Assembly (NCBI RefSeq): GCF_019799965.1
Contig: NZ_JABGCJ010000001.1
Coordinates: 496,001 to 560,000, forward strand
DNA length: 64,000 nt
Reading direction: 5' to 3'
Source: Modestobacter italicus
Lineage (GTDB): Bacteria > Actinomycetota > Actinomycetes > Mycobacteriales > Geodermatophilaceae
This document shows, in pieces, positions 41,911 to 50,429 of the stretch. How positions within the stretch are numbered: the stretch's first letter is position 1; each line of letters opens with the position of its first letter. Position numbers and translations under genes: made by a program. The notes beneath the pieces are model-generated. The model was given only the letters and a program-made list of their open reading frames with translations. It searched no databases and was not told where the DNA came from.

Positions 41911-44307
41911 TCAGCTGTCGATCGGGCGGGCGCCGAGCTGGGTGCGCAGCAGCTGCAGCGCGGCTGCCTCCGGGTCGAGCGCGGGAGGCGCCTCGGCGCC
42001 GTCGACCGGCACGTCGGCGGCGCGCTCGGCCATCAGCTCGTCGGCCTCGGCGCTCTCCGCGGCCTGGGCCGCCGCCCGCGCGGCCTCCGGGGTGACGGCC
42101 GGACCGGCCGGGGCCTGCCCGGGCGTGTCCACGCTGACCTGCACCTTCCAGCGGACGCCGAGCAGCTCCTGCAGCGCCTGGCGCAGCACGTCCTTGTTCA
42201 GGTCGTCGCCGAGCCGGCGGGCCAGCGCCGGTGAGGTGGTGGTGAGCGTCAGGGTGCCGGCGGCCAGCTCGTGCACCTGGGCGTTGTGCAGCAGCGCCTC
42301 GGTGGTGCGCTTGTGCCGCTTGACGACGCCGAGCAGCTCGGGCCAGATCCGCCGGACGTCCGCGGTGGTCAGCTCGCCGTCGCCACCGGCGGGCTCCGCC
42401 GGCGTGGCTGAGACCAGCGGCGTCGGCTCACCGCCGCGGGGTGCCGGGGCCGACTCCGCGGCGGCCCGCGGCGCAGGCGCGGACTCCTCGGCCGCCCGCG
42501 GTGCGGGAGCCGGCGCCGCGGCCGGGGTACGGGCCGGTGCGGCCGGCCGGGTGGGCTGCGGCCAGTCCTCGTCGTCGGTCGGCTCGGGGGGCAGCGGGAC
42601 GTCCGGCTCGGTCGAGGCCGCCTGCGGCCGGGGCCGCGGCTCCTCTGCCGAGTCGGACCGCGACGGCCCGGGCTCGGCCGCCCCCGGGGCGTCTCCGGCC
42701 GGGACATCCGAGGCCGGGGTCGCTGCGGGCGGCGTGGGGGCGGCGGCCGTCGCGCCGGGACGGGCGGTCACCGGCCAGCCGTCGTCCCCCTCGGGCGCGG
42801 GCGCCGGCCGGCTCGGGGGCATGCCGGGCCGGGCGGTGGCCGGCCAGCCGTCACCGGAGGAGCCGTCGTCGGAGGCCGCGGCGCCGGGGCCGGCAGGCGA
42901 GGACGGCGCGGCCGGGGCCGACTGCGCCGCGCGCGCCTGGGACGGGCGCACGTAGGCCGGGCGGTCACCGCCGGCCGGGGCAGCGGGCCGTGCCGCCGGC
43001 GCAGGAGCAGCCGGCGCGGGGGCAGGAGCAGCGGCAGCGGGCTCGGGAGCCCGGACCGGCGCCGGTCGGGCCGGCTCCCGCACGGGCTCGCGCACGGGGG
43101 CGGGCGCCGCGACGGCGGCCTCCGGGCGGCCGGCGTGCTCACCGGCGATGGACATCCGCCGTTCGAGCCGCTCCAGGCGCTGCAGGGTGCCCGCGGCCGA
43201 GCCGTCGACGCCGGGCAGCAGCATCCGGGCGCAGACCAGCTCCAGCAGCAGCCGGGGTGCCGTCGTCCCGCGCATCTCGGTCAGGCCCTCGTGCACGGTG
43301 TCGGCCAGCCGGGACAGCGTGGCCGCCCCCAGCGCCTGGGCCTGCCGGGTCATCAGGTCCAGCCGGTCGGGCGGGCAGTCCAGCAGCCCGTTGACGCCGG
43401 CCTCGGGGACGGCGTCCAGCACGATCAGGTCACGCAGCCGGTCGAGCAGGTCGGTGGCGAACCGGCGCGGGTCGTGCCCGGCCTCCACCACCCGGTCGAC
43501 GGCCTGGAAGACCCCGGGGGCGTCGGAGGCGGCGAGCGCGTCGACCGCCTCGTCCAGCAGCGCCTCGTCGGTGACGCCGAGCAGGCCGACCGCCGAGCGG
43601 TAGGTGACGCCCTCCGGGCCGGCGCCGGCCAGCAGCTGGTCCAGGATCGACAGCGAGTCGCGCACCGAGCCGCCGCCGGCCCGCACGACCAGCGGGAAGA
43701 CCGTGGGCTCGACGGTGACGCCCTCGGCCGCGCAGGTCCTCTCCAGCAGTCCGCGCAGCGTGCTCGGCGGCACCAGCCGGAACGGGTAGTGGTGGGTGCG
43801 CGAGCGGATGGTCGGGAGGACCTTCTCCGGCTCGGTGGTGGCGAAGACGAAGACCAGGAACTCCGGCGGCTCCTCGACCACCTTCAGCAGGGCGTTGAAG
43901 CCCTGCGTGGTGACCATGTGCGCCTCGTCGACGATGTAGACCTTGTAGCGGCTGTGCACCGGGGCGAAGAACGCCTTCTCGCGGAGGTCACGGGCGTCGT
44001 CGACACCACCGTGGCTGGCCGCGTCGATCTCCATCACGTCGATGGAGCCGGGGCCGTCGGGCGCCAGGGCGATGCACGAGCCGCAGACCCCGCACGGGGT
44101 CGACGTCGGCCCCTGCTCGCAGTTCAGCGACCGGGCGAGGATCCGGGCCGATGAGGTCTTCCCGCAGCCCCGCGGCCCGCTGAACAGGTAGGCGTGGTTG
44201 ATCCGCCCGCCGTCGACGGCGTTCATCAACGGGGTGGTGACGTGCTCCTGCCCGACCACCTCGGCGAAGGTCGCCGGGCGGTACTTGCGGTAGAGCGCCA
44301 GAGCCAC
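41911..44307 (-). CDS. dnaX: DNA polymerase III subunit gamma/tau
   Basis: 798 residues. Walker A GPRGCGKTS (44-52), zinc cysteines C63, C72, C75, C78, Walker B YIVDEAHMV, sensor-1 region VFATTEPEKVLPTIRSR. After the AAA+ core (to about 370) a 270-residue linker rich in Ala, Pro and acidic residues leads to a C-terminal domain (about 640-750, RIWPELLGVVKRHKRTTEALLHNAQVHE) that would bind the alpha subunit. No slippery A-tract is seen, so a short gamma form made by frameshift is not predicted. It is separated from ybaB-recR by three plus-strand genes. Confidence 0.95.
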   Translation of the reverse strand: MALALYRKYRPATFAEVVGQEHVTTPLMNAVDGGRINHAYLFSGPRGCGKTSSARILARSLNCEQGPTSTPCGVCGSCIALAPDGPGSIDVMEIDAASHGGVDDARDLREKAFFAPVHSRYKVYIVDEAHMVTTQGFNALLKVVEEPPEFLVFVFATTEPEKVLPTIRSRTHHYPFRLVPPSTLRGLLERTCAAEGVTVEPTVFPLVVRAGGGSVRDSLSILDQLLAGAGPEGVTYRSAVGLLGVTDEALLDEAVDALAASDAPGVFQAVDRVVEAGHDPRRFATDLLDRLRDLIVLDAVPEAGVNGLLDCPPDRLDLMTRQAQALGAATLSRLADTVHEGLTEMRGTTAPRLLLELVCARMLLPGVDGSAAGTLQRLERLERRMSIAGEHAGRPEAAVAAPAPVREPVREPARPAPVRAPEPAAAAPAPAPAAPAPAARPAAPAGGDRPAYVRPSQARAAQSAPAAPSSPAGPGAAASDDGSSGDGWPATARPGMPPSRPAPAPEGDDGWPVTARPGATAAAPTPPAATPASDVPAGDAPGAAEPGPSRSDSAEEPRPRPQAASTEPDVPLPPEPTDDEDWPQPTRPAAPARTPAAAPAPAPRAAEESAPAPRAAAESAPAPRGGEPTPLVSATPAEPAGGDGELTTADVRRIWPELLGVVKRHKRTTEALLHNAQVHELAAGTLTLTTTSPALARRLGDDLNKDVLRQALQELLGVRWKVQVSVDTPGQAPAGPAVTPEAARAAAQAAESAEADELMAERAADVPVDGAEAPPALDPEAAALQLLRTQLGARPIDS

Positions 44308-44356
44308 GCCGCGAGGTTACGTGGCCGCACCGACGCTCCGGGACATCCCGGCCCGC

Positions 44357-45025
44357 TCAGAGGGTGAGGTGCAGCAGGAACTCGACCGCGCCCTGGTCCT
44401 CGACGCGGACGAAGCCCAGGTCCGGCGGCTCGATGCCGAAGTCGGTGAACGTGACCGGGACCGAGCCGGAGACGTCGATCCCCTCGGCGGTGCGCACCAC
44501 GGAGACCTCCGCCTGCACCTGCTGGGTCACCCCGGCCAGGGTCAGCTCACCGGTCACCGGCACGGTCACCGGGGTGCCGGTGAGCTCGGGCAGGTCGGCG
44601 ACCTCGGTGACGGAGAAGGTCGCGGTCGGGTGCGCCGCGACGTCCATCACGTTGTCCCGGAAGTAGCCGTCCCGCCGGTCGCTGTCGGTGGTGATCGAGG
44701 CGACGTCGACGGTCACGTCGGCGTCGGCCAGATCGCCGCCGGTGACGACGACGGTGCCGGTCACCTGGTCGGTGGTGCCGGCCACGGTGACGTCGGCGCC
44801 GTTGAGCACCTCGTCGACCCGGTAGCCGGCGGTGGAGGCGTCGGTGACGGTCCAGGTGCCGTCGGTGTCCGGCGTGAGCTCGGCGTCCTCGGGCTGCACC
44901 TGCACGGTGGGCGCGGGCGGCGCGTCGCCCTCGAGGGCGGCGTAGACGAGGGGCCCGCCGATGGCGGCCGCGGCGACCACCGCCACGGCCCCGCCGGTGA
45001 TCCACCAGGTACGGCGACTGGGCAT
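44357..45025 (-). CDS. YceI-family protein, membrane-anchored
   Basis: 222 residues from ATG 45025, with GGGGAG 5 nt upstream (a GTG two codons earlier is the alternative). Uncleaved or cleaved N-terminal hydrophobic segment WWITGGAVAVVAAAAIGG, then a YceI lipocalin-like fold (AGYRVDEVLNGADVTVAGTTDQVTG, DVTVDVASITTDSDRRDGYFRDNVMDVAAHPTATF). YceI proteins bind isoprenoids in the periplasm. Roles in the cell are unclear. Confidence 0.9.
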   Translation of the reverse strand: MPSRRTWWITGGAVAVVAAAAIGGPLVYAALEGDAPPAPTVQVQPEDAELTPDTDGTWTVTDASTAGYRVDEVLNGADVTVAGTTDQVTGTVVVTGGDLADADVTVDVASITTDSDRRDGYFRDNVMDVAAHPTATFSVTEVADLPELTGTPVTVPVTGELTLAGVTQQVQAEVSVVRTAEGIDVSGSVPVTFTDFGIEPPDLGFVRVEDQGAVEFLLHLTL

Positions 45026-45101
45026 GACCACTCCCCTGCTTGAAGGTTCATGCAGTCAAGCGCACGAACCTGGGAGCAGCATGTGGATCACGTGAACGAA
45101 A

Positions 45102-45193
45102 GGGACCCCCCGCACACCCGCCAGAGCCCGCTTATCCTTGCTGCCTTCCGGCCCTGGGGAGGTTCACAGGGTGACGCCGTACGAGGGGTCGCC
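45102..45193 (-). ncRNA. ffs: Signal recognition particle RNA (small 4.5S type)
   Basis: The minus strand carries CCGGAAGGCAGCAAGG (plus 45136-45151), the conserved SRP Alu-less domain IV apical loop sequence, flanked by the helix strands TGTGAACCTCCCCAGGG and GGGCTCTGGCGGG. Ends pair as GACCCC with GGGGTC, giving a single long hairpin of about 92 nt. This is the actinobacterial 4.5S RNA that binds Ffh in membrane-protein targeting. The exact ends are estimates. It lies upstream of dnaX, its usual neighbour in these bacteria, here with the YceI gene between. Confidence 0.9.
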
Positions 45194-45253
45194 CTCCACT
45201 GTAGAGGACGACGCGGACCGGGCCGTCGGGCCGCCCCCGTACGCTCCCGCCGC

Positions 45254-46210
45254 ATGACCGGGCACACCGCTGAGGGCATGACCCCCGCCCGGGGCTTCGC
45301 ACTGGTCGTGCTGGCCGCGCTCTGCTGGGGCACCTCGGGCATCACCGGTGACCTGGTCGCCGACCGCACCGACCTCGACCCGCTGGACGTCGCCTGGCAC
45401 CGGATGGCGGTGGGCGCCGTCCTCCTGGTCGCGGTGCACCTGGTCTCCCGTCGCCGGGCGGGCGTGCGCACGGTCTGGACCCGGCCGCTGCGCGGCCGGC
45501 TTGCCGCCGTGGGCGTGGGCCTGGCCGTCTACCAGAGCGCCTACTTCGCGGCCGTCGCGACCGCCGGGGTGAGCATCGCGACACTGGTGGCCCTGGGCCT
45601 CGCCCCGCTGCTGGTCGCGGTCGGCGCCGCGGCGCTCGGCCACGGTCGCCCGGACCGGGCGACCGGTTCCGCCCTGGTGGTCGCCCTCCTCGGCCTGGTC
45701 CTGCTGGTCGGGGTGTCCGCCGGCGGGGACGACGGCGACGCCGTCCTGCTCGGGGCACTGGCCGCCGTGGGGTGCGCGGTCGCCTACGCCGGCGTGGTGC
45801 TGCTCTCCTCGGGCGCACCTGCGGGCGTGCCGACGACGACCGTGGGCTTCGCCGTGGGCGCGGTGCTGCTCACCCCGGTCGCCCTGGTGGCCGGGCTGGA
45901 CCTGACCGGCGACCCGGCCGCCCTGGGCCTGCTGGTCTACCTGGGCGCGGTGCCGACCGCGCTGGCCTACGGGCTGTTCTTCACCGGGGTGCGGGCGGTG
46001 CCGGCCGCGGTCGCCTCGATCGTGACGCTGCTCGAGCCGCTCACCGCGACCGCGCTGGCCACCGTGCTGCTCGGCGAGCGGCTGGCCCCGACCGCACTGG
46101 CCGGGGGCCTGCTCATGCTCGGCGCCGTGACGGCGCTCTACCTGCGGAGGATGGGAGATTCGAACTCCCGAGGGCTTGCACCCAACCCGCTTTCCAAGCG
46201 AGCGCCATAG
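45254..46210 (+). CDS. EamA/DMT-family transporter, 3' end inside a convergent tRNA gene
   Basis: 318 residues with about ten helices in two EamA repeats (GFALVVLAALCWGTSGITGDLVADRTDLDP at the start; VGCAVAYAGVVLLSSGAP in the second). Typical EamA exporters end after the tenth helix. Here the last about 22 residues (MGDSNSRGLAPNPLSKRAP and the preceding LRR) are encoded by the antisense strand of tRNA-Ser(GGA) at 46145-46229, because no stop occurs before. The function is metabolite or drug export of unknown substrate. The ATG at 45254 lacks a strong ribosome site. Confidence 0.85.
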   Translation: MTGHTAEGMTPARGFALVVLAALCWGTSGITGDLVADRTDLDPLDVAWHRMAVGAVLLVAVHLVSRRRAGVRTVWTRPLRGRLAAVGVGLAVYQSAYFAAVATAGVSIATLVALGLAPLLVAVGAAALGHGRPDRATGSALVVALLGLVLLVGVSAGGDDGDAVLLGALAAVGCAVAYAGVVLLSSGAPAGVPTTTVGFAVGAVLLTPVALVAGLDLTGDPAALGLLVYLGAVPTALAYGLFFTGVRAVPAAVASIVTLLEPLTATALATVLLGERLAPTALAGGLLMLGAVTALYLRRMGDSNSRGLAPNPLSKRAP

Positions 46211-46229
46211 GCCACTAGGCGAATCCTCC
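46145..46229 (-). tRNA. tRNA-Ser (anticodon GGA)
   Basis: Acceptor GGAGGAT/ATCCTCC (7 bp) with discriminator G, anticodon loop CTTGGAAAG (anticodon GGA), a long variable arm (GGGTTGGGTGCAAGCCC) typical of serine tRNA and a T loop GTTCGAATC. CCA is not encoded. On the plus strand it overlaps the 3' end of the EamA gene. Confidence 0.96.
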
Positions 46230-46366
46230 AAGTGCGTGGCCACTGTACCGGGCACCCTGGAGGCGGTGCGCTGCTCCCCTCCTTCCCGAGCGGCCACCGG
46301 GCCGCCGGGGTGGTTGAGTGATCACCCGGGACGGCGCCCGCCGCGATCCCAGACCGGAGGACGGAC

Positions 46367-46714
46367 ATGAGCGAGACCGAGCAGGTGCGCCCGGAGGTGG
46401 TGGCCGCGATCGTCACCGCCCTGCAGCAGACCGACCCCAGCAACCTCCCGGCCGACGCGACCCGCGCCGAGAAGGACGCGGCCAAGGACGAGTACCTGTC
46501 CGGCATGGTCGCCGACCGGGCCCAGCGCGACCGGCAGAGCCGTGCGTGGGAGCTGCTGCTGACCCGCGGCCACCAGGAGCCGCCCAGCTGGCAGGTCCTG
46601 TTCGACGAGCTGCCGGAGTCCTCCGTCGCCGAGCTCGGCGACCTGTACGACGCGCTGCCCGAGGGGGCCCAGGCGGAGTACGCGCGCCGCTACGGGGCTC
46701 CGGTCTCCGCCTGA
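46367..46714 (+). CDS. Conserved hypothetical protein, small soluble
   Basis: 115 residues, charged and helix-rich, no membrane segment or signal. Starts MSETEQVRPEVVAAIVTALQQ and has DELPESSVAELGDLYDALPEGA. I do not recognise a family. It is separated by 36 nt from the protein kinase gene downstream and could share its transcript. ATG 46367 has GGAGGA upstream. Confidence 0.6.
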   Translation: MSETEQVRPEVVAAIVTALQQTDPSNLPADATRAEKDAAKDEYLSGMVADRAQRDRQSRAWELLLTRGHQEPPSWQVLFDELPESSVAELGDLYDALPEGAQAEYARRYGAPVSA

Positions 46715-46749
46715 TCCACGACCGGGGCGGACGTGCGGACGGGAGTGCG

Positions 46750-48516
46750 GTGACGGCACCCGGTTCCCGGGTCGCCGGGCGCTACCTGCTGCGCTCGCGA
46801 CTCGGTGGCGGCGCGATGGGCGCCGTCTGGCTGGCTCGCGACGAGCTGCTGGGGCGCGACGTCGCCGTCAAGCAGGTGATCGTGCCCGTGGGCAGCGACC
46901 CCGAGGCGACCGCCGGGCACCGCGAGGCGGCGATGCGCGAGGGGCGGATCGCCGCCCGGCTCACCCATCCGCACGCGGTCTCCGTCTACGACATGGTCGA
47001 CGACGGCGGGACGCCGTGGCTGGTCATGGAGTACCTGCCCTCGCGCAGCCTGGCCACGGTGCTGGCCGAGCGGGGTCGGCTGCCGGTCGGGCAGGTCGCG
47101 CAGATCGGCGCGCAGGTGGCCGACGCGCTGGTCGCGGTGCACGCCGCCGGCGTCGTCCACCGGGACGTGAAGCCGGGCAACATCCTGATCGGTGAGGGGC
47201 CGCGCAGCGACGGCCTGGTCAAGATCACCGACTTCGGCATCTCCCGGGCGCGCGGGGACGTCTCACTGACCCAGACCGGTGTGGTCAAGGGCACGCCGGC
47301 CTACCTCGCCCCCGAGGTCGCTCGCGGCCGCGAGCCGGACGAGGCCAGCGACGTCTTCTCCCTCGGCGCGACGGTCTACGCCTGCCTGGAGGGCACCCCG
47401 CCGTTCGGGATGACGGAGAACCCGCTGGAGATGCTGCACCGGGTCGCCGGCGGGGACGTCGCCCGGCCGCGCAGCGCGGGTCCGCTCAGCCGCCCGCTGA
47501 TGCGGATGCTGCACAACGACCCGACGAAGCGGCCGACGATGGCGCAGGTGCGGGACCAGCTGGCGAAGCTGGCCGCCGGCAAGGACCGGGACGTCACCGA
47601 GGTGCTGACCGCCCGCACCCCGCTGGCGCCCACCCTCGCCGACCTCCGGCCGGGGGCCGCCGCCGGCGGGCCCGGGACGGCGGCGGAACTGCCCGCTCCC
47701 TCCCCCGGCGGCCGGCCGGCCGGGTCGGGCACGCCCGCGACGTCCCCCGAGGCGGACCCGCCGGCCGAGCCGGACCGCGGGCTCGTGGCCGGCGCGGACG
47801 CCCGGGGCACGGCCGCGCCCGCCGGGGCCCGGGCCGTGCCCGCCGCGGACACGCGATCCGGCCCGCACCCGGCCGCGAGCGCCTCCCCGACCGGCGCCGC
47901 CCCCCGACGGCGCCGGCTGCTCGCACTGGCCGCGCTGCTGGTGCTCGCGCTGGTCGGCACGCTCGGCGGCGTCTGGCTGACCACCCGGGGCGACGACGGT
48001 GGCACCCAGTCGGCCGCGGGCAGCAGCGCTCCCCCGACCCCGTCGTCCAGCCCACCGTCGGAGACGGAGCAGGAGACGACACAACCGGAGACGACGGCAC
48101 CGACGACCGAGGAGACGGCCCCCTCCACTCCGACCCCCACCCCGACGCCGCCCAGCTCGACACCACCACCGGCGCCGTCGACCCCCGCCGGGCCGGCGCC
48201 GGGCTCGGCTGCCGAGATCGAGCAGGCGATCAGCAGCTACTACGCCCTGCTGCCGGGCAACCCGTCGGCGGCCTGGGAGCTCACCGGGCCTCGGCTGCGG
48301 GCCGAGATCGGCAGCCGGGCGGACTACCTCGCCTTCTGGAACAAGTTCAGCAGCGTCAGCCGCGGGCCGGTGCAGGCACAGGACGGGTCACTGGTCGCCT
48401 CGATGCCGGTGACGTTCACCGAGCGCGACGGCAGCGTGAGCGCCGAACAGCACGAGATCACCCTGGTCCGGGGCGACGACGGCCGGCTGCTGATCGACTA
48501 CGACCTGCCGGTCTGA
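46750..48516 (+). CDS. Ser/Thr protein kinase, PknA/B-like receptor type
   Basis: 588 residues from GTG 46750 behind GGGAG. Eukaryotic-type kinase domain with glycine loop LGGGAMGAVWLA, K41, catalytic HRDVKPGN (D139), DFG at 161-163 and TPAYLAPEV. A 100-residue Ala/Pro/Gly-rich juxtamembrane stretch leads to one membrane helix (about 390-410), then a Thr/Ser/Pro-rich linker and a C-terminal extracellular domain of about 110 residues (SAAEIEQAISSYYALLPGNPSAAW). No PASTA repeats. The extracellular domain resembles a nuclear-transport-factor-like fold, which is a guess. A receptor-like kinase of unknown signal. Confidence 0.93.
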   Translation: MTAPGSRVAGRYLLRSRLGGGAMGAVWLARDELLGRDVAVKQVIVPVGSDPEATAGHREAAMREGRIAARLTHPHAVSVYDMVDDGGTPWLVMEYLPSRSLATVLAERGRLPVGQVAQIGAQVADALVAVHAAGVVHRDVKPGNILIGEGPRSDGLVKITDFGISRARGDVSLTQTGVVKGTPAYLAPEVARGREPDEASDVFSLGATVYACLEGTPPFGMTENPLEMLHRVAGGDVARPRSAGPLSRPLMRMLHNDPTKRPTMAQVRDQLAKLAAGKDRDVTEVLTARTPLAPTLADLRPGAAAGGPGTAAELPAPSPGGRPAGSGTPATSPEADPPAEPDRGLVAGADARGTAAPAGARAVPAADTRSGPHPAASASPTGAAPRRRRLLALAALLVLALVGTLGGVWLTTRGDDGGTQSAAGSSAPPTPSSSPPSETEQETTQPETTAPTTEETAPSTPTPTPTPPSSTPPPAPSTPAGPAPGSAAEIEQAISSYYALLPGNPSAAWELTGPRLRAEIGSRADYLAFWNKFSSVSRGPVQAQDGSLVASMPVTFTERDGSVSAEQHEITLVRGDDGRLLIDYDLPV

Positions 48517-48621
48517 TCGAGGCCCCCGCAGTGGGGCCGACCAGCAACACGGCGCGGTGCACGACGTGGCCCGGGAACGCGAGGAGGCGGCGCCCGCACG
48601 GGGCGCCGCCTCCTCGACCGG

Positions 48622-48706
48622 CGGTGGCGGTGGGATTTGAACCCACGGAGGCTTGCACCTCACACGCTTTCGAGGCGTGCTCCTTCGGCCGCTCGGACAC
48701 GCCACC
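48622..48706 (-). tRNA. tRNA-Ser (anticodon CGA)
   Basis: Acceptor GGTGGCG/CGCCACC with discriminator G, anticodon loop CTCGAAA (anticodon CGA), long variable arm, T loop GTTCAAATC. The second serine tRNA in the window, same strand, 2.4 kb from tRNA-Ser(GGA), with the kinase gene between. Confidence 0.96.
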
Positions 48707-48716
48707 GCCGGAGAGA

Positions 48717-49187
48717 CTACAGGCCCCGCTTCGAGCGGAAGAAGGCGCGTAGCAGCGCGCCGGACTCCTCGGCCCGCACCCCGGCGACGACCTCGGGCCG
48801 GTGGTTGAGCCGCCGGTCCCGGACGACGTCCCACAGCGACCCGGCCGCCCCGGCCTTCGGGTCGTCGGCGCCGTAGACCACCCGCGCCACCCGGGACAGC
48901 ACGCTCGCCCCGGCGCACATCGTGCACGGCTCCAGGGTGACCACCAGCGTCGCGCCGGTCAGGCGCCAGCCGTCGCCGTGCGCGGCCGCGGCGGCGCGCA
49001 GGGCCAGCACCTCCGCATGCGCGGTGGGGTCGCCCCGCTTCTCCCGCTCGTTGGCCGCCTCGGCCAGCACAGCGCCGGCCGGCCCGAGGACGACGGCGCC
49101 GATCGGGGTGTCGCCCCACTCCTGCGCCGCGGCGGCGAGCTCGAGCGCGCGCAGCATCGCCGCGTCGATGGTCGCGGAGCCGATCAC
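48717..49187 (-). CDS. tadA: tRNA adenosine deaminase TadA-type
   Basis: 156 residues. Zinc deaminase motifs H57-A-E59 in DPTAHAEVLAL and C88/C91 in LEPCTMCAGA, then the TadA-like VYGADDPKAGAAGSLWDV. Converts A34 to inosine in tRNA-Arg(ACG). GTG 49187 is the longest start, and an ATG at 49157 (MLRALELA) is an alternative with a more typical N-terminus. Its associated-protein gene is the next but one upstream. Confidence 0.9.
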   Translation of the reverse strand: MIGSATIDAAMLRALELAAAAQEWGDTPIGAVVLGPAGAVLAEAANEREKRGDPTAHAEVLALRAAAAAHGDGWRLTGATLVVTLEPCTMCAGASVLSRVARVVYGADDPKAGAAGSLWDVVRDRRLNHRPEVVAGVRAEESGALLRAFFRSKRGL

Positions 49188-49204
49188 CGGGGTGCTCCCC
49201 CGAC

Positions 49205-49243
49205 GCTCGTGCTCTGCGTCGCCGGCGCACGCAGAGCACGAGC
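49205..49243. terminator. Hairpin terminator downstream of the HAD gene
   Basis: Perfect 15-bp stem GCTCGTGCTCTGCGT / ACGCAGAGCACGAGC with a 9-nt loop, 15 nt beyond the HAD stop and 18 nt before the tadA start (minus strand). It would separate tadA from the upstream genes. Confidence 0.7.
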
Positions 49244-49257
49244 TCCCGCAGGGGCGG

Positions 49258-49896
49258 TCACCGCAGCTCGATCCCCGTCAGCCCGGACAGCTCGGCGAGC
49301 GCGGCGTCCGGGTCGACCACCTTGATCGTGTGCATGCCCAGCGAACGAGCGGGCTTGAGGTTGATGCCGAGGTCGTCCAGGTAGGCGCAGTCGGCCGGCT
49401 CGATCACCCGGCCCACCGCAGCCGACAGCCGCTGGACGGCGAGTGGGTAGATCGCCGGCTCGGGCTTGCGGATGCCCTCCACCGAGGACTCGACGACGGC
49501 GTCGAACAAGCCCAGCAGCTCCCCCAGCCGCCCGGCGCGGGGCATCGGCGCGACGTTGTTGGACAGCAGCGCGAGCGGCACTCCCGCGTGCTTGAGCCGG
49601 CCGACCGCCGCGATCATGGCCGGGCGCAGCTGACCGGCCAGCGCGGCGAGCACCCGGCCGGCGTCCAGGGTGTACCCGGCCGCGGCGGCCTCGGCCTCGA
49701 AGGCGTCCCGGAACCCGGCCTCGTCGAGCTCCCGGCGCTCGTACCGCGCCCAGGCGTTGGTGTCCGGGTCGGTGCTGTTCAGCCGGCGGATCAGCCCCTC
49801 GGGCAACGACGCCTCGGCCTCGTAGGCGGCGAAGGCGGTCATCGGGCTCTCGGTGAGCACACCGCCGAGGTCGAAGACGACCGCCTGCACGGTCAC
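49258..49896 (-). CDS. HAD-superfamily hydrolase (IA, YihX-like)
   Basis: 212 residues from GTG 49896, overlapping the upstream stop (GTGA). VVFDLGGVLTESPM carries the nucleophile D followed by G at the +2 position, the DxG form common in this subgroup. Further motifs are LALLSNNVAP, GIRKPEPAIYPLAVQRL and CAYLDDLGINLKPARSLGM. Probably a phosphatase with unknown substrate. It lies between the deaminase-associated gene and tadA. Confidence 0.88.
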   Translation of the reverse strand: MTVQAVVFDLGGVLTESPMTAFAAYEAEASLPEGLIRRLNSTDPDTNAWARYERRELDEAGFRDAFEAEAAAAGYTLDAGRVLAALAGQLRPAMIAAVGRLKHAGVPLALLSNNVAPMPRAGRLGELLGLFDAVVESSVEGIRKPEPAIYPLAVQRLSAAVGRVIEPADCAYLDDLGINLKPARSLGMHTIKVVDPDAALAELSGLTGIELR

Positions 49897-50417
49897 GGGG
49901 TCGCCACCGCGAGGAGCTGGTCGGCGAAGCCCAGTCGCTCGGCGATCCGCAGCACCATCTCGTCGGCCCACAGGTCGTCGGCGTCCAGCAGCCGGCCCAG
50001 CTCCTCGGCGGGCAGGCCGGCGTCGGCGAAGACGTCCAGGTCGCCGCCGGGCCAGCCCTGCTCGTCGTCGTCGAAGGCGTCGTCGATCGTCGTCCCGGTC
50101 TGCACCTCGATGCCGTAGCGCTCCACCACCTCGGCGGCCAGCACCCACTCCTGGAACGACGCGTCGGAGATCAGCGCCCGGACCATCCCGCCCGGTCCGT
50201 GCCGCAGCACCACGAAGTACAGCCGGCTGTCGACGACGAGGACGAACGGGCCCGGCCACTCCGCCGGGCCGGGCTCGCCGAGGGCACGTTCCAGCACCGG
50301 GAGCTCGTCGTCGGCGTCGGCGGCCAGCAGGTCGACCTGCCACCGCCCGCCGGCGCGGCCGACGCGGACGGCGAAGCTCTGCCGCAGCGCGGTGCCGGGG
50401 TCCGGGGAGAGGGCCAT
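49893..50417 (-). CDS. tRNA adenosine deaminase-associated protein (TIGR03941-type)
   Basis: 174 residues, acidic, soluble. Characteristic opening SFAVRVGRAGGRWQVDLLAADADD, then LPVLERALGEPGP, VLVVDSRLYFVVLRHGPGGMVRALISDA and the C-terminal WADEMVLRIAERLGFADQLLA. The family is actinobacterial and usually near tadA, as here, but its function is unknown. ATG 50417 is divergent from tyrA with 12 nt between starts, so the two promoters must overlap the coding ends. Confidence 0.85.
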   Translation of the reverse strand: MALSPDPGTALRQSFAVRVGRAGGRWQVDLLAADADDELPVLERALGEPGPAEWPGPFVLVVDSRLYFVVLRHGPGGMVRALISDASFQEWVLAAEVVERYGIEVQTGTTIDDAFDDDEQGWPGGDLDVFADAGLPAEELGRLLDADDLWADEMVLRIAERLGFADQLLAVATP

Positions 50418-50429
50418 AGCCTGTAGATC

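Noticed and set aside
41911-44307. Programmed frameshift in dnaX
   Set aside because: No A-rich slippery heptamer or downstream stem typical of the E. coli signal was visible. The ORF is continuous.
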